A stretch of DNA of 63,453 nt from a virus. Below, piece after piece: positions 14,004 through 21,212 of the stretch. The stretch covers positions 1 through 63,453 of the IMG/VR virus record IMGVR_UViG_3300028577_000013. The stretch is one strand, 5' to 3'. Numbering within the stretch: the first letter of the stretch is position 1; every line of letters begins with the position of its first letter. A program made the position numbers and the translations under genes. The notes beneath the pieces are model-generated. The model saw only the letters and a list, made by a program, of their open reading frames with translations, was not told the origin of the DNA and searched no databases.

Positions 14004-15154
14004 GCCGCGATCAGCTTCCGCAGCTCGGGCCCACAATGCACATCGACGACAAGGTGGATGCGCTCCACATCGGATGGATTGACCACCGCATGAGGCTTGC
14101 GGGTGTCGATATAGCAGAGCGTCCCTTGCGGGAAGTGGAGCTGCCATTCCCGCCCATCGAGCGCCCAGGAGCGGAAGACGCAGCGCGGATCGGTGACGAT
14201 CGGGATATGCAGCCGGGCGATCTGGCCATCCTTGGTCCCGGCCTCGGGATCGGTGATATCGCTATGGCGGGTGAGCTCGCCATTGCCGGCGGCCAGGCGC
14301 ATGAAGCGCACGCGCTGCTTCTTGCCGGGGATGCGATCGACCAGCGCCATGGTGCTGACCATGATCTGCCCGAGCGCCGTCAAGCCGCACTCGGCCTTCA
14401 TGCGCTCCGGGTTCTTGGCCTTCCAGTCTTTCGACATTTCGGAGGGCTTGATGATGAAGCTGGTATCGGATGGATCGAAGCCGGCCAGGGCGAAGCTCGT
14501 CCAGCTCTTGCGCTTGTTGTAGCTGGAATAATGCTGAGCCCACCGGCCGCTCTCGATGTGGTCGAGCTCGCGCCGCACGCCGGCGAGATCTTCGGGGCTG
14601 GCGGCGCCATCGCCGCGGAGGCTGATCACCTTGATGCCGGGCACATCGGCCGGATCGAGCTGCTCGATGACCGGCGGCGGCCCAAACCACCAAAGGCCCT
14701 TTAAGTCCGAGCTGGCGGCGATCTTCGTCATGGCGCGCCGGAAGCCCATGGTTTCGAGAAGCAGGCACAGCGCCGGGTTCTCGACATGGCCCTCCAGCCA
14801 GGCGCGCTTCGCGCCGGAGCGCTCGATCAGGGTGTTGATGATCTTCCGCTTCCCGCCAGGCGAGCCGGCGATCGAGCGGATGAAAAGATCGCCAGCCTCG
14901 ATCTTGGCGACGCGGCCGGCGAAATCGGTGTGGCTGGAGCCGATCGTATGGTGGCGAAACATGGCGATCGCTTCGAGCTTGCCGTCGATCGCCGTCCACA
15001 TGAGCTGCCCGGCCGCCCTGGCATCGGCGACGTCACGCTCTTTCGGCAGGCCGAAGGCGCCGTAGCAATGGGCTTTGAACTCGGCGCGGTAGAGCGCGGC
15101 CGCTTCCTTGAGGAAGCTCATGGGAAATCCGCGGGACCATTCCGGCGCCGTCAT
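14000..15154 (-). CDS. GNAT-like acyltransferase fused to aspartyl/asparaginyl-hydroxylase-like dioxygenase
   Basis: A 384-residue protein with two parts. Residues about 15-150 look like a GNAT domain (a phosphate-binding-like SIAGSPGGKRKIINTLIE and the typical late motif NPALCLLLETMGFRR). Residues about 260-384 look like a 2-oxoglutarate/Fe(II) dioxygenase of the aspartyl/asparaginyl beta-hydroxylase type: HSD as the HxD metal pair, RLHIPIVTD, then KPHAVVN and an Arg before HLVVD. A linker with many charged residues joins them. The neighbours (methyltransferase, PLP enzyme) suggest it acts on a DNA base or a small intermediate. Start ATG at 15154; an internal ATG at 15121 is also possible. 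Confidence 0.65.
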   Translation of the reverse strand: MTAPEWSRGFPMSFLKEAAALYRAEFKAHCYGAFGLPKERDVADARAAGQLMWTAIDGKLEAIAMFRHHTIGSSHTDFAGRVAKIEAGDLFIRSIAGSPGGKRKIINTLIERSGAKRAWLEGHVENPALCLLLETMGFRRAMTKIAASSDLKGLWWFGPPPVIEQLDPADVPGIKVISLRGDGAASPEDLAGVRRELDHIESGRWAQHYSSYNKRKSWTSFALAGFDPSDTSFIIKPSEMSKDWKAKNPERMKAECGLTALGQIMVSTMALVDRIPGKKQRVRFMRLAAGNGELTRHSDITDPEAGTKDGQIARLHIPIVTDPRCVFRSWALDGREWQLHFPQGTLCYIDTRKPHAVVNPSDVERIHLVVDVHCGPELRKLIAA

Positions 15155-15155
15155 G

Positions 15156-15365
15156 TCAGCCGATATCGATATCGGCGCGAGAGAGCATGTAGATCAAAAG
15201 GAGCAAGCAGATGAGCAGGATCGCCAAGAAGGCGACCGCGACCCATCCGGCGGTCCACCACCAATTCAGTCCGAAAACATGATGGGCCAACCAGCCGACG
15301 AAGCCGAGGAGTCCGGCGATGAGGGCCGCGCTGGTGATTTGAAATCCGAGAGTTTGCCAGTCCAT
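15156..15365 (-). CDS. Small membrane protein, two transmembrane segments
   Basis: 69 residues from ATG at 15365. Two hydrophobic segments (about residues 8-30 and 35-60) and a short acidic tail (SRADIDIG). It is placed inside the cassette between the PLP enzyme and the fusion protein. Its size would suit a holin, but the lysis genes are elsewhere, so it may anchor something at the membrane. Reading further upstream only overlaps the PLP gene. Confidence 0.55.
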   Translation of the reverse strand: MDWQTLGFQITSAALIAGLLGFVGWLAHHVFGLNWWWTAGWVAVAFLAILLICLLLLIYMLSRADIDIG

Positions 15366-15397
15366 GAGCCACGCCCCCTTGATGCCGAGGCTCAGCT

Positions 15398-16138
15398 TTA
15401 CACCGCCGGCGGCCGATCGCCCAGCACATTCCACATGAGCCGGCGGCCGCGCCCGCGCGCCATGAGCTGCTCCCATGCTTTGCGATCGTAGTTTCCGCAG
15501 CTCGGGAACGGGGAGCTGGCCGGCGTCTCCTCCGCGAAATCATAGGGGCAGGGCACCAGCTCGACGTTTGGCGGGAAGGCCTGCTTCTGATTCCGGCTGG
15601 CCAGCCCGACAGTCACGCCAAAGACCCGGCTCTGGGGGAAGGCCCGGCCGAGGCAGCGCGCCAGCATCCCCGAGCCCGTCGCGCACCAAACCTCGTCCAC
15701 CGGCCCAGCCTGAGCGGCCACCCGGGCCATGACCGCCTCGAAGGGGCTGGTGGCGCCGGGGATATCGAAGCCCAGCGGCAGGAAGAGCGCGCCAGCCTGG
15801 GCGGCATAAGACCGGGCCCGGTGCTGGACAACGCTCATGCGGCCGGCCGGGACTTGGAAGAGCGTCGCGCCATTGCGGAAGGCCGCCTTCTGGCGCCAGT
15901 GGAATTCCTTGCGCTTGGCATAAAACAGCGTGACGGCCACGCCCTTGCGGCGCCCATAGACCGAGAGCGCATAGGGCGCGCCGCCGCAAAATGGACCGCC
16001 GAAGACGATTTCCTTCGCGCCGGCGACGATGTGCGGGAGAAACCTGATCTTGGAGCCGCCGTCGAGCAAATCCTCGCGGACAACCAGCACGCCGCCATGC
16101 TCCTCGATGATCGGAGCGGCTTCGTACCACTCAGGCAT
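15398..16138 (-). CDS. PLP-dependent enzyme, fold type II (ACC deaminase/cysteine desulfhydrase-like)
   Basis: A 246-residue protein. The N-terminal motif VVREDLLDGGSKIRFL matches the place of the PLP lysine in fold-type-II enzymes such as ACC deaminase (there GGNKVRK). It is followed by a Gly-rich loop (VFGGPFCGGAPYALSVYG), a phosphate-binding-like segment CATGSGMLA and a C-terminal PSCGNYDRKAWEQ. Such enzymes eliminate or exchange groups at an amino acid's beta or gamma carbon. In this context it may process an amino acid attached to a base. It is shorter than the usual 330 residues. ATG at 16138 overlaps the stop of the upstream gene by 8 bases. Confidence 0.7.
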   Translation of the reverse strand: MPEWYEAAPIIEEHGGVLVVREDLLDGGSKIRFLPHIVAGAKEIVFGGPFCGGAPYALSVYGRRKGVAVTLFYAKRKEFHWRQKAAFRNGATLFQVPAGRMSVVQHRARSYAAQAGALFLPLGFDIPGATSPFEAVMARVAAQAGPVDEVWCATGSGMLARCLGRAFPQSRVFGVTVGLASRNQKQAFPPNVELVPCPYDFAEETPASSPFPSCGNYDRKAWEQLMARGRGRRLMWNVLGDRPPAV

Positions 16139-16508
16139 TGCCGGCGGCTTCTGCCAGCGTGAGGAAGCTGCTCGGCCGAGCATTGTCGCGCTGCCGCTCC
16201 ATCGCCAGCTTGCAACACTTTTCGAGCTGGACGAGGAGCTCCTCATGCTTGTCGATGCCGAGCTGCTCCTTCAGAGCGGCGTTCATCGCCTTGGTGCTGC
16301 GATCGATATCCTCCCGCGTCTCGCGGATGAGCTGGCGGCCGACGCCTGGCGGGAACAAGTGCTTGCACCCATCGCATTGCAGCGCCGCCGCCCAGCATCC
16401 TTCGGCCACATCGTATTCGGCGCCGAAGAGAACCTCGCCGCTGCCCTTGGTGATGACGAAATGGAGGAACGCCTTGAGGTTGGCCTTCAGCGCGGCGGTG
16501 TCAGTCAT
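16131..16508 (-). CDS. Unknown protein, 125 residues, in modification cassette
   Basis: The start is ATG at 16508 (ATGA overlap). The product is mostly helical: LKANLKAFLHFVITKGSGEV, then a CDGCKHLF pair of cysteines and a C-terminal helical half (HEELLVQLEKCCKLAMERQR). The CxxC may bind metal. No family recognised. Its place between the methyltransferase and PLP genes suggests an accessory role. Confidence 0.55.
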   Translation of the reverse strand: MTDTAALKANLKAFLHFVITKGSGEVLFGAEYDVAEGCWAAALQCDGCKHLFPPGVGRQLIRETREDIDRSTKAMNAALKEQLGIDKHEELLVQLEKCCKLAMERQRDNARPSSFLTLAEAAGNA

Positions 16509-16702
16509 GTCGTCTTCCTTAAACGCTCGGCGGCATCGGCCGCAATCACTTCCGCATCGGTCGCGAGCTGGAGCCATCCTTCGGCCACGGATGGATAGGG
16601 CGTCTCGGCGGCGCGTTGCCGGCAGCGCTCAGCCAACAGGCCCATCCGCTCTGGAATGCCAGGGAGCGCGGCGCGGGCGGCGGCGAGATCGGCTTCGATC
16701 AA
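16505..16702 (-). CDS. Small helical protein, 65 residues
   Basis: The start is TTG at 16702, overlapping the methyltransferase stop (TTGA). The product is helical and Ala/Arg-rich (IEADLAAARAALPGIPERMG then a second helix AEVIAADAAERLRK). It is coupled on both sides. Function unknown. Confidence 0.55.
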   Translation of the reverse strand: MIEADLAAARAALPGIPERMGLLAERCRQRAAETPYPSVAEGWLQLATDAEVIAADAAERLRKTT

Positions 16703-18318
16703 GTTATCTCGCCCCCGATATCCTTGGCCGTCACCTTCTCGCCGAACTCGCCCGGGGGAGCTGCTGGCTCCATGCCTTCCGGCTCGCCGAACTCGACGGG
16801 CCCGATCGCCTCGGTGGCTTTGACAGGATCGCCCTTCACGAAGATCAGAACGTCTTGATGGGTCTTTCCCAGCTTGCGGCTCGTCTCGAAGGCCCGGCCG
16901 GCGCGCATGGCGAGAGAGCCGGCGCTGGTGACGAGGATCGCATGGTTGTAGAGGCGCAGCCCGTCCTCCTCGAAGGCCCTGATCGTGTCCATGTGGAAGC
17001 CGCGGTAAAGACCCTTCTCATCGCGAAGATCGCCGACAACGAAGATGGCGAAGCGATCGTCGGCCAGAAGCTCGCAGCTCGCCTCGATGATCTTGTTGTA
17101 GGCCGCGATGAACTTCCCATATTCCATCGTGCTCAGGTCTTTGGGATCGTCGCTGTAGCGCTCGAGATCGGAATATGGCGGGCAGGAGAAGATCAGGTCG
17201 GCCGGCATTCCCTTCGCGCCCTTAGTGAGCTGACCGATCTTGAGGCTATCGCCTTTGATCCATTCGGGCGCCGGCGCCTTGCACAGCTTCTTGCCCTGGG
17301 CGCGGTTGGCGGCGATCTGCTCTTCCCGAAGATCGACGCCCATGTAGCGGCGCCCGAGCTTGCTGGCGACGATGCCGCGCACGGAGCCGCCGGCGAAGGG
17401 ATCGAGCACCAGCCCCTTGGGCGGGCAAAACCAGCGATAAGCCAGCTCGGCCAGGACCGGATCGAAGATCGAAGTGCCACCGCCTGACTCTTCGTTTTCT
17501 CCGCCAGGGCCTTGGCGATAGATGCTATTGGGACCGCCGCCGCCGGGCGTGGCATCGCGAGCCGCTGTATCGGCCTTTTTATTGCCGAACTCCTTGAGCG
17601 CCTTCTGCTCTATCGCGTCATCATCGAGGCCGTCAGTGCGGCACTTCGCAACATAAGCCACGACATTTCGGTAATGACCGGGAATGACAAGGGCGAGACG
17701 ATCTTGCAGTGACTTCTTGAGCAGGTTTCCGCCGCGGCCGACTTCGCTCTCGATCCCCAGCGCCAGCCAGGCGCGCTTCCGATCCTGCCACCAGCCTTCG
17801 CGGGCATTGAGCACGGAGAAGGGCACGGCGAAGAACTTGTCGGCGAGGTTGCCGATCGTCGGCTTGCGGCCATCGGTGGGCGCGGCCGGGGCGCCGCTGG
17901 AGAAGACATTGAGCTCGGCCAGCTCGAAGCCGGTCAGCGAAAGATCGAAGGCGGCGGTTTGCAGCTCGCCGAGCTCGGTGCGCAACAGGCCCTCGTCCCA
18001 CCCGCCGCTGAGCGTGCTCTTGTTGTCCCAAAGCCGGTAGGCCTTAACCTGATCGGAGTTCCAGCCGCGCGCCACCAGCACCGGGACTTCCTCCATCGGC
18101 GGATCGAGCTGGGAGGCGGCGAAGCGGCGATGGCCGGCGATGATCCCGCCAAGCTCATCGACGAGGATCGGATACGTCCAGCCATATTCGTCGATCGCGC
18201 GCCGGGCCGCGAGGATATCGGCCTCGCTATGGGTGCGGGCGTTCTTGGCATAGGGCTTGATGCGCTCGACGCCCCAGAGCTCGACCTTCGTCGCGGGCCA
18301 GTCCTTCGGATCGATCAT
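16699..18318 (-). CDS. ParB-like domain fused to DNA methyltransferase with SCPPY motif
   Basis: A 539-residue protein. Residues about 10-75 are a ParB-like domain (VERIKPYAKNARTHSEADI, then IIAGHRRFAAS). The C-terminal half is a class I methyltransferase: SAM motif LDPFAGGSVRG and the catalytic region LIFSCPPYSDLERYS, where amino-methyltransferases have DPPY, NPPY or SPPY. The Cys in place of Asp/Asn/Ser is notable. The middle has conserved-looking FAVPFSVLNAREGWWQDRK. It may methylate or otherwise alter a base. ATG at 18318 overlaps the upstream stop; the longer reading to 18441 shadows the preceding gene. Confidence 0.8.
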   Translation of the reverse strand: MIDPKDWPATKVELWGVERIKPYAKNARTHSEADILAARRAIDEYGWTYPILVDELGGIIAGHRRFAASQLDPPMEEVPVLVARGWNSDQVKAYRLWDNKSTLSGGWDEGLLRTELGELQTAAFDLSLTGFELAELNVFSSGAPAAPTDGRKPTIGNLADKFFAVPFSVLNAREGWWQDRKRAWLALGIESEVGRGGNLLKKSLQDRLALVIPGHYRNVVAYVAKCRTDGLDDDAIEQKALKEFGNKKADTAARDATPGGGGPNSIYRQGPGGENEESGGGTSIFDPVLAELAYRWFCPPKGLVLDPFAGGSVRGIVASKLGRRYMGVDLREEQIAANRAQGKKLCKAPAPEWIKGDSLKIGQLTKGAKGMPADLIFSCPPYSDLERYSDDPKDLSTMEYGKFIAAYNKIIEASCELLADDRFAIFVVGDLRDEKGLYRGFHMDTIRAFEEDGLRLYNHAILVTSAGSLAMRAGRAFETSRKLGKTHQDVLIFVKGDPVKATEAIGPVEFGEPEGMEPAAPPGEFGEKVTAKDIGGEIT

Positions 18319-18575
18319 GGCTCGATCCCCGGCATCTTGGCGTGGTGGGTGAAATGGTTGGCCTTGTCCGTGATGGCGGCGATGGCGATCGGCGTCACGC
18401 CATAGAGCGGGTCGTTGGCCCAGCCCGTTCCAACCCAGCAATTATTCTTCGCATCCCAGCGCAGCACGAAGGCCCAGCCTTCAGCATTGAAGCCGAGCCA
18501 TTGCCCGGGAGCGCCAGGCGGCGGGAGGCCGGGATCGATGCGATAACCGCCGGTCATCGAGCACATGCCGAGCAT
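18315..18575 (-). CDS. Small unknown protein, 86 residues
   Basis: The start is ATG at 18575. Pro/Gly-rich (GYRIDPGLPPPGAPGQWLG) with aromatic strands (GWAFVLRWDAKNNCWVGTGW). It is coupled to the methyltransferase gene by ATGA. Its family is not recognised. The longer ORF upstream is a shadow of the preceding gene. Confidence 0.55.
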   Translation of the reverse strand: MLGMCSMTGGYRIDPGLPPPGAPGQWLGFNAEGWAFVLRWDAKNNCWVGTGWANDPLYGVTPIAIAAITDKANHFTHHAKMPGIEP

Positions 18576-18577
18576 GG

Positions 18578-18826
18578 TCAGGCCTTCTTCGCTGGATATT
18601 GGATTTCGACGGGAATGCCGCGCACCCGATATTCCTCCTCCAGCGCCCGGGAGAAGGGAATGTGGCCGGCGACGCTGGAGCGATTCTCGCCCGAATAGAG
18701 CACGCACCGGGTCGCGTTGATCGGAAACCATGAAGCCCAGACTTGGCCAGTCTTCGGCGCGCGGATCACAGCCTGGATGGGCCATCCCATGATTGCGGCG
18801 ATCGTGGCGTCCGGGCTTCTGCTCAC
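18578..18826 (-). CDS. Small unknown protein, 82 residues
   Basis: The start is GTG at 18826, overlapping the upstream stop (GTGA). Contains WASWFPINATRCVLYSGENR and a C-terminal EEEYRVRGIPVEIQYPAKKA. It is beta-rich. No family recognised. Confidence 0.55.
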   Translation of the reverse strand: MSRSPDATIAAIMGWPIQAVIRAPKTGQVWASWFPINATRCVLYSGENRSSVAGHIPFSRALEEEYRVRGIPVEIQYPAKKA

Positions 18827-19203
18827 TTCGGCCTCTGGCTTGGAAGCAGCGGCGGGGTCTTTTCCTCCGGCTTCATGTCCCCGGCATATACCAAAGCGCG
18901 CATGTCGTGAAGATGGTCGCGGAGGGCCGCGACTTCCCGGCCGTGGTCAGCCCAGCCGGCGGGGCGCATCCCGTTCTCCCAAGCGCAATCGATCGCCGCC
19001 TGAAGGAAGGCGCGGGCCTCGTCGGCCTGCCCCCATCCTGAGCGGATCGCCTCGGGGCCGGGCGACATGGGCGCGATCGTCTCCATCTTGAAGCCGGCGA
19101 CGAATTCCACCGGATCGCCGAAGGAGTGCTCGCCGCCCTTGCGGATGAGAAGGCGCGAGCTGGCGTCGATCATCCGGCTATCGAGGAACATCTTCCAGCT
19201 CAT
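18823..19203 (-). CDS. Unknown protein, 126 residues
   Basis: The start is ATG at 19203. Composition is balanced. The middle has GWGQADEARAFLQAAIDCAW followed by a helix (HGREVAALRDHLHDMRALVY) and a Pro-rich tail. No family recognised. Coupled to the next gene. Confidence 0.6.
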   Translation of the reverse strand: MSWKMFLDSRMIDASSRLLIRKGGEHSFGDPVEFVAGFKMETIAPMSPGPEAIRSGWGQADEARAFLQAAIDCAWENGMRPAGWADHGREVAALRDHLHDMRALVYAGDMKPEEKTPPLLPSQRPK

Positions 19204-19216
19204 GACAGGCCCTCCG

Positions 19217-19411
19217 TTATCGCTTGGTGATTTTTAGACCGGCGGTGTTGAAAGCGCCCATCAGGGATGCGCCCGCTTCCGTCGCCGTCATGCCGAGCCG
19301 GGCCTTCATGTGCCACCATTCGGTGAAGGTGGCCTCGATAAGCTGGCGCTCCGCGTTGGCCTTTCGTGTGGCCTTCGCTGCGGCAACAGCACGTTTCATT
19401 CCTTCTCCCAT
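19217..19411 (-). CDS. Small basic helical protein, 64 residues
   Basis: The start is ATG at 19411 behind GAGGAG. The N-terminal helix is basic (MKRAVAAAKATRKANAERQL), and WWHMKARLGMTATEAGASLM follows. It may bind nucleic acid. An in-frame upstream extension to 19456 shadows the gene before it. Confidence 0.55.
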   Translation of the reverse strand: MGEGMKRAVAAAKATRKANAERQLIEATFTEWWHMKARLGMTATEAGASLMGAFNTAGLKITKR

Positions 19412-19421
19412 ATTCCGCTCC

Positions 19422-19766
19422 TCAATAACGCTGCTTGGGACGGGGATCGAAGCCAAGGGCCTTCATCCAGCCGCAGACCATTTCGCCAAAGGCGTGCATC
19501 AGCAGCAGGACCGGATAGAGCAGCCAGACCGACAGGCTCAAGCCAACCGTGATGCAAAGGTCGCCGGGGTCGCTCCAGTAGTCAAAAACAGCGTCTGCCA
19601 CAGCACACTTTGGAACACCCGGTTTGCAATAAACTGGGTGATACAAAACCGTTGACAGGTGAACTGAGAAAACCACCCAGCCGACATAAGCCAGAATGAA
19701 AAGCAGCCCGGCAATCTGTTCCGTAATCTCGCGGCGCGGTTCCCGCCCCATGTTTGAAAGTGCCAT
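19422..19766 (-). CDS. Membrane protein, 114 residues
   Basis: The start is ATG at 19766 behind AAGGAG. Two clear transmembrane segments (about residues 17-36 and 70-95) enclose a loop with a Cys pair (YCKPGVPKCAV), which could form a disulfide outside. Codon use is AT-richer than the neighbours, suggesting a separate origin. Function unknown; a superinfection or membrane-defence role is conceivable but unproven. Confidence 0.6.
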   Translation of the reverse strand: MALSNMGREPRREITEQIAGLLFILAYVGWVVFSVHLSTVLYHPVYCKPGVPKCAVADAVFDYWSDPGDLCITVGLSLSVWLLYPVLLLMHAFGEMVCGWMKALGFDPRPKQRY

Positions 19767-19777
19767 GTTTTCGCTCC

Positions 19778-19951
19778 TTAGTCCTGTTCCACAGAAACGG
19801 CGTCTTCCTTGTCCGCCAGCTTTTCCAGCATGGCGAAAACCGTCGCGTAAAGCGCTGCCAGCATTGCCTCGCCATGCTCCGGGTCAGATGAGTATTTAGC
19901 ATTATTAGTCTTTACCAAGTCTTCAAGCAGTTTGCGGTAGGTCGTGAACAT
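19778..19951 (-). CDS. Small helical protein, 57 residues
   Basis: The start is ATG at 19951 behind GGAG. The product reads MFTTYRKLLEDLVKTNNAKY, then an acidic-helical part (GEAMLAALYATVFAMLEKLA). It lies in the AT-richer island and 11 bases before the membrane protein gene. No family recognised. Confidence 0.55.
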   Translation of the reverse strand: MFTTYRKLLEDLVKTNNAKYSSDPEHGEAMLAALYATVFAMLEKLADKEDAVSVEQD

Positions 19952-19959
19952 GGTCGCTC

Positions 19960-20154
19960 CTACTTTTCAGCCGCTGCAATGGCGGCGATATGCTTCTTCC
20001 TATCTTCCTGGCCTTGAACGTTCCCAAGCTGCCACGCGGCAGTAAGTTCTGGGACTGCAAAGAGAGCGAAGCGACAGTTTGAAATGTTGGGGCCATAAAA
20101 TCCAGCATCGTGCCCGGCACGCTTGGCGCTTTCGATGCTTTCAGGATGGAACAT
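19960..20154 (-). CDS. Ribosome modulation factor-like small protein, 64 residues
   Basis: The start is ATG at 20154. The spacing of residues recalls the RMF/CrpP family: SAKRAGHDAGFYGPN, a Cys, then AAWQLGNVQGQEDR (compare G-x-x-AG-x-x-G ... C ... W-x-x-G in RMF). If right, it might bind host ribosomes or another target. The evidence is only a motif-level likeness. It lies in the AT-richer island. Confidence 0.4.
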   Translation of the reverse strand: MFHPESIESAKRAGHDAGFYGPNISNCRFALFAVPELTAAWQLGNVQGQEDRKKHIAAIAAAEK

Positions 20155-20165
20155 CTTTCGTCCGC

Positions 20166-20369
20166 CTATTCTTTCGGGAAGCATTGGATTTCGACCAGCT
20201 CGCCGGTCAGCGAGTCATCGAATTGCTCGACCTTCAGATTAAGCGCCTTGCACTTCGCGACGGCCGCGCCGACTTCTGCCGGCGTCATCGGCTTGTGGCA
20301 TCCCGCGAGGAGGAGGAGCGCGCCGATAGCAATGGCCCAGCTCGCCAGCTTTGCGCTTTTGGCGCTCAT
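20166..20369 (-). CDS. Small lipoprotein, 67 residues
   Basis: The start is ATG at 20369. The signal peptide ends in a lipobox (LLLLAGC), so the mature protein starts at Cys-23 and is membrane-anchored. The short mature part has two more cysteines. A superinfection-exclusion or spanin-like role is possible. No family recognised. Confidence 0.6.
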   Translation of the reverse strand: MSAKSAKLASWAIAIGALLLLAGCHKPMTPAEVGAAVAKCKALNLKVEQFDDSLTGELVEIQCFPKE

Positions 20370-20578
20370 ACGATCACCCCTTCGACGCGATCAAAGACTT
20401 CGATTGCCGTGCAGCCTGGCGCGAGCATGATCGCGGCGCCCATGCGCCGCGCGCCGGCAAGATCGGGGCTCCAGCCGATCACGCTCTTCTCGGCCTTCGG
20501 ATATCCGGTGGCGCGGACTTCGAACCGCTGGCCGCGATCGCCCACGTTGGTGTGCGGCTGGCCGCCGGAGTGCGTCAT
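20366..20578 (-). CDS. Small unknown protein, 70 residues
   Basis: The start is ATG at 20578; a longer reading to 20689 shadows the gene before it. The protein has a basic, strand-rich middle (RGQRFEVRATGYPKAEKSVI) and ends CTAIEVFDRVEGVIV. No family recognised. Overlaps on both sides by 4 bases. Confidence 0.55.
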   Translation of the reverse strand: MTHSGGQPHTNVGDRGQRFEVRATGYPKAEKSVIGWSPDLAGARRMGAAIMLAPGCTAIEVFDRVEGVIV

Positions 20579-20820
20579 GCGCGCCTCATTGTCCTGGCCG
20601 CCACCAGCTCGTTGCGATAGGCGACGGCGAGATGATCCCAGCGCACGGCGGCCAGCATGTGATCGTCTTTGCCGCGAGGCGCCAAGCATTGCTCAGCAAA
20701 GCCACGCTCGTTGGCGGCCGCTTGCATGGCGCCGCAGATATCGGCCTCAATTTCAGCGTCGCTGCGGATGCGCGGAGGAGCTGGCGGTTCATACCTTGGC
20801 CGCTTCGATCCGAGCCTCAT
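20575..20820 (-). CDS. Small unknown protein, 81 residues
   Basis: The start is ATG at 20820. N-terminal Arg/Pro-rich tail, then a helical core (DAEIEADICGAMQAAANERG) and HMLAAVRWDHLAVAYRNELV. No family recognised. Confidence 0.55.
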   Translation of the reverse strand: MRLGSKRPRYEPPAPPRIRSDAEIEADICGAMQAAANERGFAEQCLAPRGKDDHMLAAVRWDHLAVAYRNELVAARTMRRA

Positions 20821-21212
20821 TGCTTCGGCCCCTTCGCCGCCGCCATGTGGGCGAGATAGCCGATATACTTCGGATCATCGAGCGGGCGGCCGCCGGTGAT
20901 GGCGCGCGAGAAGTCCGGCTTCGGCTTGGCCTGCTCGATGCAGGCGCGGATCACGGCGCGCTCCATGTCTGGATTGACAAAATCGGCCGCTTTGATTTCG
21001 GCGCCATGCGCCTTGCAGACCTCGATCCCGATGAAGAGCTGGAGCGGCTCCATCTCGCTTGTCGATGCCTGCCGGTTCTTCGGCGGCACGCCATATCCCT
21101 CGAAGGGGACGAGCAGCACGATCGTGCCGGTGGCGAAGTGCTGGCAATCCTTGCGCTGGCAGCGGCGCAGCGGCGTCTCGATGCCGAGGGCAATCCGGGA
21201 GGTTTCAGTCAT
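20817..21212 (-). CDS. Unknown protein, 131 residues
   Basis: The start is ATG at 21212. The N-terminus has RRCQRKDCQH (possible metal site with a later CKAHG). The middle is a beta-rich segment (GTIVLLVPFEGYGV) and the C-terminus is helical. A zinc-containing fold is likely; function unknown. Confidence 0.55.
   Translation of the reverse strand: MTETSRIALGIETPLRRCQRKDCQHFATGTIVLLVPFEGYGVPPKNRQASTSEMEPLQLFIGIEVCKAHGAEIKAADFVNPDMERAVIRACIEQAKPKPDFSRAITGGRPLDDPKYIGYLAHMAAAKGPKQ

Noticed and set aside
15156-15365. Holin role for the two-TM protein in the modification cassette
   Set aside because: It has holin-like size, but a better holin candidate lies next to the endolysin at 43051-43302, and no lysis gene is near here.
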